From CAIWHR01 sp963843595 (GTDB taxonomy: Bacteria > Pseudomonadota > Gammaproteobacteria > Burkholderiales > Casimicrobiaceae): 64,000 bases of DNA. The notes below the pieces were generated by a model. That model did no database searches. It was given only the letters and a program-made list of their open reading frames with translations, and was not told the DNA's origin. Below are positions 18,242 to 27,121 of this stretch, one piece after another; position 1 is the stretch's first letter; the number at the start of each line of letters is the position of its first letter. The stretch lies in the NCBI GenBank assembly GCA_963843595.1, contig CAWJLG010000008.1, positions 372,001 through 436,000 on the forward strand, given 5' to 3'. Both the position numbers and the translations under genes were made by a program.

Positions 18242-19000
18242 TCACTCCATTTTGAAGCCGCCGTCCACACTCAACACCTGGCCCGTCACGTAGTTCGCGT
18301 AGGCGGAGGCGAGGAACCATACCGCATGGGCAATCTCTTCGGGTTTGCCGTAGCGCCGCTGCAGGATCCGGGACTTGACCTCGTCGCCGGCCAGCTCGCG
18401 CACGTCGGCCGACATTTCGGTCTCGATGACGCCGGGCGCCACGGCGTTGACGTTGATCCGGCGCGGCGCGAGCTCGACGGCGAGCGCGCGCGTGAACGCG
18501 TTGATCGCACCCTTGCTCGCCGCGTAGTTGGTCTGCCCGCGTCCGCCCTTGTCGCCGGCGACCGAGCTGATGTTGACGATGCGGCCGGCGCGCTTCGAGA
18601 TCATGTAGGGCGCCACCGCGCGCGTGACGTTGAACACGCCCTTGACGTTGGTGTCGATCACCGCGTCCACGTCGTCGTCGTCGAAGGCCACCAACGGATT
18701 GTCGCGGATCGTCCCGGCGTTGTTGACCAGGATGTCGATGCGGCCGCAGCGCTCGGCCACGCTCTCGACGGCGGCAGCGCAGGCTTTCGCGTCGCGGATG
18801 TCGACCTTCAGCGCGGCGATTTTCCGCCCCTTGGCGGCTCCCGCGGCGACGACCTCGTTTGCCGCAGCGGCGTTGTCGCGAAAGAAGAAGGTCACGTCCG
18901 CGCCTTCGGCGGCGAACAGCTCGACGACCGCGCGGCCGATGCCGCGGCTGCCGCCGGTCACGATGACGATCTTGCCGGCAATGCCTGCGTCCAGTTCCAT
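18242..19000 (-). CDS. 3-oxoacyl-ACP reductase (FabG-type SDR)
   Basis: This 252-residue short-chain dehydrogenase has the NADPH-binding TGGSRGIG, the NNAG motif, and the catalytic Ser (NISSVAG), Tyr and Lys in YAASK with the Y-x3-K spacing of FabG. APGVIETEMS and the C-terminal VDGGF are typical of 3-oxoacyl-ACP reductases. It would reduce the keto group made by the ketosynthases of this cluster. It lies between the FabL-type reductase (17 bases upstream) and the ACP gene (downstream). Another SDR substrate cannot be excluded from sequence alone. Confidence 0.9.
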   Translation of the reverse strand: MELDAGIAGKIVIVTGGSRGIGRAVVELFAAEGADVTFFFRDNAAAANEVVAAGAAKGRKIAALKVDIRDAKACAAAVESVAERCGRIDILVNNAGTIRDNPLVAFDDDDVDAVIDTNVKGVFNVTRAVAPYMISKRAGRIVNISSVAGDKGGRGQTNYAASKGAINAFTRALAVELAPRRINVNAVAPGVIETEMSADVRELAGDEVKSRILQRRYGKPEEIAHAVWFLASAYANYVTGQVLSVDGGFKME

Positions 19001-19017
19001 GGGGCGCGAGCCTGAGA

Positions 19018-19773
19018 TCAGCCCGAAATCGCGAAGCCGCCGTCGACGACGAGCGTATGGCCGTTGATCATGGCCGCCTCGGGGAGGCAGAGGAGGTACA
19101 CCGCGCCAGCCACGTCCTGCGGCGTCAGCACGGGGCCGGCCGGCGTGCGGTGCGCGAAGTTGGCGAGCAGCTCCTCGCGGTTCGGGAAATAGGTCAGCGC
19201 GTCGGTGTCGACCACTCCGGCGCTGACGGTGTTGACGCGGATGCCGCGCGGCCCGAGTTCCTGCGCCAGCGCCCGCGCGAGCGCCTCCAGCGCCGCCTTC
19301 GACGCGCCGATGAACCCGTACCCGGGCATGGCGCGCGATGCGCCCAGGCTCGACAGCCCGATGATGCGGCCGCCGTCCTTCATCAGCTCGAGCGCGCGCT
19401 GGGTGAGAAGATTGAGCGCCAGCGCATTGGTCTCCATGCACCAGCGCCAGTGCTTGAGCGTCATTTCCACCGTCGGCTTGAGCACGCCGGAGGCGGCGTT
19501 GCTGACGATGATGTCGAGCCGGTCGAAGTGCTTGCGGAACTCGGTGAAGATCTCGTCGACGCTGTCCGGGACCCCGACGCTGCCCTGGATCGCGACGGCG
19601 CGCCGCCCGAGTGCGCGGATCTCGGCGCAGAGCGCCTCGGCCTCCGCGGCACTGTTGTAGTAGTTGGCGGCGACGTCGCAGCCGCCCGTGGCGAGCTTCA
19701 GCGCGATGGCGCGGCCGATGCCGCGGGCGGCACCGGTGACGAGCGCGACCTTTCCGGCAAGCGGTTCCGCCAT
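19018..19773 (-). CDS. Enoyl-ACP reductase III (FabL-like SDR)
   Basis: This 251-residue SDR has the enoyl-reductase spacing Tyr152-x6-Lys159 (YGFIGASK) instead of the Y-x3-K of FabG. Segments such as SNAASGVLKPTVEM, DTDALTYFPNREELL and TPAG recall Bacillus subtilis FabL, including the fingerprint NAASGVL and FPNRE. FabL reduces the trans-2-enoyl-ACP double bond with NADPH and is triclosan resistant. An enoyl reductase in the cluster implies saturated chains, unlike aryl-polyene pathways. It is the first gene of the fatty-acid-synthase block; a 138-base gap separates it from the disrupted hydrolase upstream. Confidence 0.87.
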   Translation of the reverse strand: MAEPLAGKVALVTGAARGIGRAIALKLATGGCDVAANYYNSAAEAEALCAEIRALGRRAVAIQGSVGVPDSVDEIFTEFRKHFDRLDIIVSNAASGVLKPTVEMTLKHWRWCMETNALALNLLTQRALELMKDGGRIIGLSSLGASRAMPGYGFIGASKAALEALARALAQELGPRGIRVNTVSAGVVDTDALTYFPNREELLANFAHRTPAGPVLTPQDVAGAVYLLCLPEAAMINGHTLVVDGGFAISG

Positions 19774-19911
19774 GAATTATCGTCGGGTTGGGATGGAAGG
19801 GGCCGGCGGCGCTTTCGGACAGCCCCACGGACACGCCCGCCGGCCGCACGACCCGGGGCCGCGACGGTCGAATTTTACCCCAAGTGACCCCGTTTCCCGG
19901 CTCGCGGCGCG

Positions 19912-20989
19912 TCAGGCGGGGGGAAGCGCGCGGCGGGCGCGGACGAAACGCTGCGCCTCGAGCGGCCCAGTGCCGCTTGATGTCGTGCCAGACGTTTGCG
20001 GCCCACAGGAGGTTCGCCGGTGTCGCCTCCGGGCGCTGTCGCCTCCGCGGCCTCCGCGCGCGGATCGAAGGCGTCGATCCACGCGCGCAACTCCGGCGTC
20101 GACGGCGAGATCCGCGGTGACCGGAACGAACACGTGCGAGTAGCTCGCCGGCAGCGTCACGTTGCGGACGGTCGCCTTGCCGTTCGGATAGAAGGTCTTC
20201 ACGCCCTCGAGCCCGGGCACGTCCCACGCGAACAGGTCGAAGCCGATCCGGTAGCCGACGAATTCCTCGACGGTGTCCGGGATCTCGCGCACCCGGCTCA
20301 AGACGATCCAGTGGTTCGGCAGCACCAGTGCCCAGCCGCCGGTGCCGACGACCGATGCGTAGGCGATCGAGACGCCCACGACCGGACGCTCGTGCCCGGT
20401 CAGCGGGTCGACGATCGTCGTCGTCGGCTCGAAGCGTCTGGGTATACGGATTGAACGCGTGCAGCTCGCTGCCGAACGAGCCGGCAAGCTCGTGCAGCAC
20501 CTTGACGGTCTGGATGCCGCCCTGGCTGTGGCCGACGATCATCGGTCGCACGCCGTCGTGCTCGTACTGCCATGCGAGAAGCCCAGCGATCAGCGTGCTG
20601 CTCTCGTACGGACTGATCGACCAGCTGCCGTCGCGCGGATCGACGATCCTCGCTTCGGGATAGCCCATGCCGGCAAGGAACCGGCCGAACGAGGTCATCG
20701 CGAGGTAGACCGGATAGATGCCGCCGTGCAGCAGCACGATGCGCGGGGTCGGGGCACGGGCGAGCGTGTTGCGCACGTCATCGCCGGAAATACGGTCGGG
20801 ATCGAGCGCGAGGATGCGGTCCTCCAGCGCGCGGTCGAGCGCGGCGGCCCGCAGGACGGACTGCGCGGCGGGGTGGACCGGCGCGGCAGCCGCGGAAACG
20901 GCGGGCTCGGGTGCGGCAGGCGGCGGCGTGGCGCAGCCGCTCGCGAGAACGGTCGCGAGCAGCAGCGCGGACAGGAAGCGCGGTTTCAT
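19912..20989 (-). pseudogene. Lipoprotein alpha/beta hydrolase broken by four +1 frameshifts
   Basis: The N-terminus is a lipoprotein signal (LASGC lipobox, Cys19), followed by a serine-hydrolase core with the elbow GHSQGG. Compared with the intact paralog at 22272-23306, the frame moves by one extra base near 20431, 20094, 20030 and 19960. The pieces in turn read FNPYTQT, then TIVDPLTGHERPV, then LRAWIDAFDPR, then TPANLLWAANVWHDIKRHW, then EAQRFVRAR before a TGA at 19912. Between the shifts the protein remains well conserved. It could be a young pseudogene or local insertion errors. The ATG overlaps the stop of the condensation-fold gene by four bases. Confidence 0.75.
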
Positions 20990-22275
20990 GCGGCGACGTC
21001 GTTGAGGTGGCGTACCAGGGCGGCGGCGATATTATCGACAATCTCGCGCGAGAACGCGGTGGTCCGGTAGGACAGGCCGAGCGACAGACCGCCCGCCGCG
21101 AAGGTCGCCGCCACGACCAGCGGCGCGAGCGGGCCGGTCGGGACGCCGCGAAGGTACTCGGGTGCCGCGGCGTTCGCTCCGCCCGCGCGCCACAGTGCAT
21201 CGGAATCCAGCGTCGTGACGCCGCCCCAGAGCGGGTAGCTCTTCGCATGGAACCGGCTTCGCTGCCGAGGCGTCTGGAAGCGCCACATCAAGGCGCCCCC
21301 GGCCATGCCCGCCAGCGTCTGCAGGTAGAGCTTCCCGCGTTTGGCCCGCTCGGTCTCCACATGGACGTCGCGCGCAAGCGTGGAAAGCCCGATGCCCTCG
21401 GGCACCGGGTGCGTCACGCGGAACGAGCTCAGGAACTGGCCGAAGGTCGCCGCGGCTTCGGGTTGGTAGTCGCCGCGCATGTTGACGATCGAGGCGACGG
21501 CAAGCTCGTTGCGCTGCGTCTCGCCCCGGCGCCCGGCGGCCAGCGGCGACAGCGTTTTCAGCAGCAGTGCAAGCAGGAGGTCGTTGCGCGTGACGCCCCA
21601 CGCATGCGCGGTGCGCGCCGCTGCGGCCAGCACCGGGGGCGCGACGCGCGTGTGCACGAATCCGTTGCGTCCATCCTCGCAGTCCGCGTAGTGCGGGCGG
21701 AACGAGCGACGGCAACCGGCCGCAATCGTTCGCAGCTGCGGAAGCCCACGCAGGAAGGCGCCGGCGTGGCGCCGAAGCAGCGCCGGGTAGGTGGCGGGAT
21801 AGACGTCGAAGCGGCGACCGGGCCGCAGTGTTCCGCAGTAGACGCCGGCGATCCGATGCAATAGCACGGCAATCGAGTCGCCACCGGCGACGAAGTGATC
21901 GTAGGCGAGCCCGACGTGAAACGCGTCGCCTTCGGCACGCGCGAAGAAACGGAAGGGGTCGAAGCGACCGGTGGCCGGGAAGCGCGCGTTGAGCTGACGC
22001 TCGATCTCTGCGCGCAGCGACTCGTGCGCATCGGCGGTATCGGGCAGCACCGCGAGCGCGGGCGTCGCCGTGCCGCCGCGGTATGCGAAGCGTCGGCGGT
22101 TCGCGTCGAGGTCGAAGCCGGTGAGTCCGCCGGACTCGAGCTCCGCCGCGATCGTCGCCTCGAGCCGTCCCGCCGTGAGCGGGGCGGGGACGCGTACGAC
22201 ATGCACCGCGTTGTACGGATGAAGCTCCCGCCAGCGCAGCATCGTCGCCTGGAAGAGGTTGAGGCGACCGTTCAC
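20986..22275 (-). CDS. Condensation-domain-like acyltransferase
   Basis: This 429-residue protein resembles the chloramphenicol-acetyltransferase/condensation superfamily that includes NRPS condensation domains and wax-ester synthases. The HHxxxDG active-site motif appears in a degenerate form, YDHFVAGGDS (residues 125-134): the second, catalytic His127 is kept while the first His is Asp and the motif Asp is Gly. A second hallmark region, TRNDLLLALLLKTL, matches the family's later helix. The start is a GTG at 22275 overlapping the TGA of the upstream hydrolase (GTGA). It lies between two hydrolase paralogs with four-base overlaps on both sides. It may esterify a lipid or alcohol with an acyl group; the substrate is unknown. 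Confidence 0.7.
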   Translation of the reverse strand: MNGRLNLFQATMLRWRELHPYNAVHVVRVPAPLTAGRLEATIAAELESGGLTGFDLDANRRRFAYRGGTATPALAVLPDTADAHESLRAEIERQLNARFPATGRFDPFRFFARAEGDAFHVGLAYDHFVAGGDSIAVLLHRIAGVYCGTLRPGRRFDVYPATYPALLRRHAGAFLRGLPQLRTIAAGCRRSFRPHYADCEDGRNGFVHTRVAPPVLAAAARTAHAWGVTRNDLLLALLLKTLSPLAAGRRGETQRNELAVASIVNMRGDYQPEAAATFGQFLSSFRVTHPVPEGIGLSTLARDVHVETERAKRGKLYLQTLAGMAGGALMWRFQTPRQRSRFHAKSYPLWGGVTTLDSDALWRAGGANAAAPEYLRGVPTGPLAPLVVAATFAAGGLSLGLSYRTTAFSREIVDNIAAALVRHLNDVAA

Positions 22276-23306
22276 GATGACAGGGCGCGCGCACGCAGCA
22301 GCCGCTGGGCCTCCTGACACCAATGCTTCTTGATGCGGTACCAGAGTTCCGCGGCGTGGACGATGTTCGTCGTGTCCTCACCCGCGGCATCGGGCAGCGG
22401 CGCGGAAGTGGTGTCGGGTGTCCAGCCGTCGATCCAGGCGCGAACCGAGGGATCGGCGGCCAGGTGCGCCGTTCGCGGCAAGCCGACGTGGCTGTAGGTT
22501 GCGGGCAGCACGACGTTGTGCACGACGGCGGACCCCGTCGCCGCGTACGGCGCGCCACTGCCGATCGTCCCCGCGATCGGGTCCCACGGAATCGTGAAGC
22601 CGGTGAATTCCTCGACGGTGTCGGGCACGCTGCGCAACCGCGGGATCATCGACCATTGCCCGAGCAGGACCCGTGGCAGCGCCCCGGTCGCGAGGGCGGC
22701 CGCGTAACCGACCTTGAGACCGATGACGGGACGCTCGCGGCCCGTCAGCGGATCCACGACCGTCGTGCGCGGCTCCGCTGTGTCGGTGAGCGGATTCCAG
22801 ACCGGAATTGCGGTGGCGAAGGCGCCGGCCAGCTCGTGCAGGGTCTTGAGTGCCAGCATGCCGCCCTGGCTGTGGCCGATCAGCATCGGCATCATGCCGT
22901 CGCGCTCGTAGTACCACGCCAGCGTGCCCGCCAGCGTCTCGCTGCTGCCGAAGCTGCTGTACGACAGCGCGCCATCGCGCGGATTCGCGAGCCGGTCGGC
23001 CGGATAGCCCATCGCGATCAGGAACTCGGCGAACGGTTCCATCGTCACCACGGCGACACTGCCCTGCAGGGCGATGACCCGGGGTGCCGGCGCGTGCGCG
23101 AGCACGTCGCGAACCTCCTTGGCGGAGATGTGGTCCGGGTCGAGCGCGAGAATCCGGTCGACGTCGGCGCGGTCGAGCGCGGCGATGCCGGGCGGCAGTG
23201 CGGCTGCGGTCTGCGCCGCGAGGGCGGCCGGCCCCATCGCCAGTGCGAACGCCAGCAGCAGCGCAAGGACCCTCGCGGCGAGCGCGCGGCACTTGGCACT
23301 GGGCAT
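22272..23306 (-). CDS. Exported alpha/beta hydrolase (lipase-like)
   Basis: This protein of about 344 residues has a signal peptide (LALLLAFALAMGPAALAAQ) and a serine-hydrolase core. The nucleophile elbow is IGHSQGGMLALK, with WYYERDGMMPML before it and a C-terminal TYSHVGLP region that may carry the catalytic His. It is the intact paralog of the broken gene at 19912-20989, with shared segments such as VVDPLTGRERPV, VPDTVEEF and ELWYRIKKHW. The ATG at 23306 was chosen because it starts directly at the signal peptide; an ATG at 23330 adds eight residues and neither has a clear Shine-Dalgarno. The substrate is unknown, perhaps a lipid ester in the periplasm. Confidence 0.82.
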   Translation of the reverse strand: MPSAKCRALAARVLALLLAFALAMGPAALAAQTAAALPPGIAALDRADVDRILALDPDHISAKEVRDVLAHAPAPRVIALQGSVAVVTMEPFAEFLIAMGYPADRLANPRDGALSYSSFGSSETLAGTLAWYYERDGMMPMLIGHSQGGMLALKTLHELAGAFATAIPVWNPLTDTAEPRTTVVDPLTGRERPVIGLKVGYAAALATGALPRVLLGQWSMIPRLRSVPDTVEEFTGFTIPWDPIAGTIGSGAPYAATGSAVVHNVVLPATYSHVGLPRTAHLAADPSVRAWIDGWTPDTTSAPLPDAAGEDTTNIVHAAELWYRIKKHWCQEAQRLLRARALSS

Positions 23307-23353
23307 GGGGCAGTGCGGGAATTCGGCCATCACCCCGGAAGGGCGCCGCACGG

Positions 23354-23980
23354 TCAGAGGCCGGGCGAACCGAGCCGCGGCAGGAAGCGGCCGGTGCGCG
23401 CAAGGTAGCGCGCGTAGGTTTCGCCGCCCGTGCGCAGCAGATGCCGCTCCTCGTTGCGCGCCTTGAGGTTCATGAGGACGATGTGGACGATCGCGACGAG
23501 GGCCATCGGAAGCGTCGGCAGGATCACGACCGAGCACAGCATCAGCAGTATTGAAAACGCATAGATGGGGTGACGGACCCGCGCGAACAACCCGTCGGTG
23601 ATGATCTCCGCGGGCTTCTCGAGGCTGACGTCCATCCGCCAGTTCCTGCCCATCCGCCGCCACGCCTTGATCGTCACGGCAAGACACGCGAGCGCAATGA
23701 CGGCGGCCAACCAGCGCAGCGCCGGGTAGGCGGGCAGCGCGAGCGCGAACTCGGGCACCCCCAAGGGCGCACCGAGGTGCGTGCGCGCGATCCACGGCAG
23801 CGACATCCACGTGAGGACCAGCGGCACCCAGATGAGCCACATCATGCGCTCGCGACCCTCCTCCGGGACGATGCCGACCCGACGCCGGGTCCGGCGGCGG
23901 AGTCGGACGACCATCGCCCCCACGATTAACCAGTAGGTCGTGATCGTTGCCGCCAGTAGCGTAAGAGGAAGGTCGGCCAT
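23354..23980 (-). CDS. Isoprenylcysteine-methyltransferase-like membrane protein
   Basis: This 208-residue protein has about five hydrophobic segments and the C-terminal signature of the ICMT/phospholipid methyltransferase (PEMT) family: GLFARVRHPIYAFSIL binds S-adenosylmethionine, and ARNEERHLLRTGGETYARYLART is the conserved tail with the EE pair. Bacterial members methylate lipids or other small hydrophobic molecules at the membrane. It sits 47 bases upstream of the exported hydrolase, in the same direction as the fatty-acid cluster, so a role in modifying that cluster's product is possible but unproven. A TACAAT at about 24084-24089 on the minus strand could serve as a -10 element. Confidence 0.82.
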   Translation of the reverse strand: MADLPLTLLAATITTYWLIVGAMVVRLRRRTRRRVGIVPEEGRERMMWLIWVPLVLTWMSLPWIARTHLGAPLGVPEFALALPAYPALRWLAAVIALACLAVTIKAWRRMGRNWRMDVSLEKPAEIITDGLFARVRHPIYAFSILLMLCSVVILPTLPMALVAIVHIVLMNLKARNEERHLLRTGGETYARYLARTGRFLPRLGSPGL

Positions 23981-24149
23981 GGCCTTGCGGACGCCCGCGC
24001 GGGTCGGCCCGCCCGCGGGGCTCGCCCGCATCGATTCGGGAGGGCGCGCTTGCGCGAACGCCGCGCGCCCAAAGTGTCGTCATTGTACTGCGCGAGGGTA
24101 TCCCCGGCGCAGTCGCGGCTGGCTGCGGCGCCATGCCGCAGAGGGGTGC

Positions 24150-25287
24150 TCAGGCCGGGGCGCTGCCCAGGCGCGCCAACGCCGCGTCCCACACCATGTC
24201 GTCGCTGAGCGCCAGCATGCAACGCGCTTCGGGGCATTGCCCTGGCGCGTCGCCGCGGAATCGTTCGCAGCGCCGAATCCAGGCGACGTTGCGTTTCATC
24301 GTGATGGTCTGATCACGACACGCAAAGTCGGGGATGGTCACGCGCGGTGAACGGGCTCTTGCGCCAGAACTCGCCTGGGCCGGACAGCAGCGCGGACCCG
24401 GGGCCGAACAGCGCGACCGTCGGCACGCCGGTGAGCCGCGCGAGATGCGCCACGCCGGTGTCCGGGCACACGACGAGTTCCGCGCCGGCGACGAGATGCC
24501 ACAGCTCTGCCACCGACAGCGTCCCGGAAAACCGCATCCAGCGGCCGCGACGATCGACCTGGTCGAGGAGCGCTGCCTCGCCCGGCCCCGCCGAAAGTGC
24601 CACGGTGAAACCGGCCTCGGCCAGCCGTTGGCCGAGCCGGCGCCAGCGCTGCGCGGGCCAGCGTTTGAGCGGCGAGCTCGCCCCGACATGCAGCAGCACG
24701 TACGGCCGCGGCGGCAGGCCGAACACGCCGGAAGGCGGTTCCGGCCAGTCGTCGGGCGAATACGGGACCGGCGCCGGGCCGTCGACGAGACCGGCGACCA
24801 GATCGCCCCACGCCATCGGTGTGGCCGGATACGGCCGCTCCTCGTCGACGGGCCAGTTCTTGTACCGCGGACGGTCGCCGGCGAACGCGACGATCCAGCG
24901 TGCGCCTGCGGCACGCGCGAGCCACGACAGCCGGTTGTCGCCGGGGACCAGCGCGAGATCGAACCCGCGCTCCGCGAGCACCGGCGAGAGTGTGGACGCG
25001 TCGTGCGGATCGTAGGGCAGCGCGCGCACGCCGTACGGCCGCGCCGCATAGAGCCCCGCGTGGGCCAGCGGGCAGGTCATCGCGATGTCGGCGTCGGGCC
25101 ATTGCGCACGGCATTTGGCGATGAGTGGCGTCAGCATGATCGTGTCGCCGAGCAGCAGGTGATGGGCGATCAGCACACGGCGCGGCGGTTCTGTCGGGCG
25201 GCGCCGGCGGAACGTTGTCGCGCGCGCGGCCATGTGCGCGAGTGCGAGCCCGATGACGATGGGACGGGACAGCGCGCGCGAGGCCAT
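24150..25287 (-). CDS. Glycosyltransferase family 9 (one +1 frameshift)
   Basis: This heptosyltransferase-like GT-B enzyme of about 379 residues has RVLIAHHLLLGDTIMLTP at the nucleotide-fold start, VLLHVGASSPLKRWP between domains and VVCPDTGVAHLARLTGVPTVALFGPG as the donor-sugar site. Near 24342 the frame moves by one extra base. Before it the frame reads EFWRKSPFT; the family-like tail VTIPDFACRDQ, CERFRGDAPGQCPEARCM continues in the next frame to a TGA at 24150. Uncorrected, the protein stops at 24313 and loses about 55 residues. The ATG at 25287 shares one base with the upstream amidotransferase stop (TGATG). Confidence 0.83.
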
Positions 25288-27119
25288 CACGGGATCGCCG
25301 CCAGCGTCGACAGCTGCGCGAGCGACGCGTCGAGCAGCACGAGCTGCAGCACCTGCTCGGCAAGACCTGGTCGCTGGCGCCGCCACGTGTCCAGCAATGC
25401 GTCGACGCGCGCCGCGACGAGCTGTCCGCGCGTCGTGGCGGCGAGGCGATCGCCCAGTCCCGCCAGGCGCGGTGCGAGATCGCCGTGAAGCCAGCCGGCG
25501 AGTGGCGGATTGAAGCCGCGCTTCTTGCGCGCGAAGAGCTCTTCGCCTGCCAGCGCCGCCATCGCGGGAGCGAGCAACATCTTCGGGGGAGTGGTGAACC
25601 GTTCGGCGTCGGGCAGGCCCATCACGCTCGCCACGAAGTGGTGGTCGAGGAACGGCGCGCGCATTTCGAGGCCGTGCGCCATCGTCGTCAGGTCGGCTTT
25701 GCGCAGGATGTAGTCGGGCAGGTAGTTCAGGCGGTCGATCTCGAGCAGCGTCGCGAGCGTCGAACGCCCGTCGTCGGCGGGCATCCGCCAATAGTGGGCG
25801 CACGGCGCGTGCTCGGGGGCAAGGAACGCGCGCTCGCCGGGCGTGAATCCGGAAAAGCGCAGCGCGTAGGCGGCACGCCAGTCGAGCCGGATCTCGTCGA
25901 CGATGCGCTGCCAGCCGCCGCCCCCGATGCCCGCCGGCACGCCGAGCGACGGCAGGGCGAATCCGCTGCGCCATCGCGTGCGCAGATGCTTCGCGTAACG
26001 CTTGTAGCCGCCGAAGAGTTCATCGCCGCCGTCGCCGCCGAGCACGACCTTCACGTGCCGGGTGGTTTCGCGCGCCAGGTACCAGGTCGGCACGCTCGAC
26101 GGATCGGCGAACGGATCGTCGAGGTCGGCGACCAGACGCTCGAAGTCATCGGCAATCGACAGCGGTATCGTGACGGCGAGATTCGGCAAGCCCAGCTTGT
26201 CCGCGGCGGCGCGGGCGAGGCCGCTTTCGTCGAAGGCGGTGCCCGGAAACGCCGCGGTGAAGCTCTGCAGCCGGTTGAAACCCATCGCGGCGAGCCGGCA
26301 GGCGATCGCGCTGGAGTCGATGCCGGACGACAGAAACAGGCCCAGCGGCCGGTCGGCCACCGTGCGCATCCGGATCGCCGCGTCGAACGTCGGCAGCCAC
26401 GGTTCGGCCGTCGGGGCGGGCTGCCAGTACTCGTGCGTTTCGACACGGCGCGACGTCATGTCGTAGGCGAGCCAGTGCGCGGGCGGGAGCCGCGACATGG
26501 CGGTGAAGATCGTGCGCGGCGCAAGGATCGTGCGGTGTGCGAGATAGGCGTCGATTCCTTCGGCCGAAAGCGCGCGCGCCGCCGGCGGCAGCCATGGCAG
26601 CAGCGCCCGCACCGTGGACGCGAACGCGAACCCGTCGGGTTGCTCGGCGTAGACGACGGGCTTCAACCCGAGCCGGTCGCGCACGACGTACACGACACGC
26701 CGGCGGAGATCGAAGAGGGCGATCGCGAACATGCCGCGCAGCCGCGACACGAAATCGATGCCCCAGTGCTCGTAGGCGTGCAGGATGAATTCGGTGTCCG
26801 AGCGGGTGCGGAAGCGATAGCCGGCCGCCTTCAGGGTTTCGGCATCGGCCGCCCAGTCGTAGACCTCGCCGTTGTACGCGATCCACACGTCGCCGGCGTC
26901 GTTGCCCATCGGCTGGTCGGCTTCCGGACGCGGGTCGATGATCGACAGCCGCGTGTGCAGCAGCGCATTCGGCGCCGGGGCGTCCGTCGGCGTGAGGGCG
27001 GCCGACCAGAACCTCGCGTGCTCGGCATCGGGGCCACGCTGGCGCAGCGCGGCAATCATCCGCCCGGCGGTCGCCGCCGCGATAGTGCGCTGCCCGAAAT
27101 AGCCGGCGATCCCGCACAT
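25287..27119 (-). CDS. AsnB-type glutamine-dependent amidotransferase, copy 1
   Basis: This 610-residue class II amidotransferase has the N-terminal nucleophile Cys2 (MCGIAGYF), glutamine-site motifs YNGEVYDW and RSDTEFI, and the ATP pyrophosphatase loop SSGIDSS (264-270), with Ser replacing the first Gly of the usual SGGxDS. GGDGGDELFGGYKRY is the second ATP-site motif. Such enzymes make asparagine or, in surface-glycan clusters, amidate sugar carboxylates. Position between two glycosyltransferases favours the latter. The start lies three bases after the GT4 stop, and its stop overlaps the next gene. Confidence 0.88.
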   Translation of the reverse strand: MCGIAGYFGQRTIAAATAGRMIAALRQRGPDAEHARFWSAALTPTDAPAPNALLHTRLSIIDPRPEADQPMGNDAGDVWIAYNGEVYDWAADAETLKAAGYRFRTRSDTEFILHAYEHWGIDFVSRLRGMFAIALFDLRRRVVYVVRDRLGLKPVVYAEQPDGFAFASTVRALLPWLPPAARALSAEGIDAYLAHRTILAPRTIFTAMSRLPPAHWLAYDMTSRRVETHEYWQPAPTAEPWLPTFDAAIRMRTVADRPLGLFLSSGIDSSAIACRLAAMGFNRLQSFTAAFPGTAFDESGLARAAADKLGLPNLAVTIPLSIADDFERLVADLDDPFADPSSVPTWYLARETTRHVKVVLGGDGGDELFGGYKRYAKHLRTRWRSGFALPSLGVPAGIGGGGWQRIVDEIRLDWRAAYALRFSGFTPGERAFLAPEHAPCAHYWRMPADDGRSTLATLLEIDRLNYLPDYILRKADLTTMAHGLEMRAPFLDHHFVASVMGLPDAERFTTPPKMLLAPAMAALAGEELFARKKRGFNPPLAGWLHGDLAPRLAGLGDRLAATTRGQLVAARVDALLDTWRRQRPGLAEQVLQLVLLDASLAQLSTLAAIP

Positions 27120-27121
27120 GG

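Noticed and set aside
13070..19773. Classification as an aryl-polyene cluster
   Set aside because: No ammonia lyase, AMP ligase or MMPL exporter is seen, and a FabL-type enoyl reductase would remove the double bonds such pigments need.
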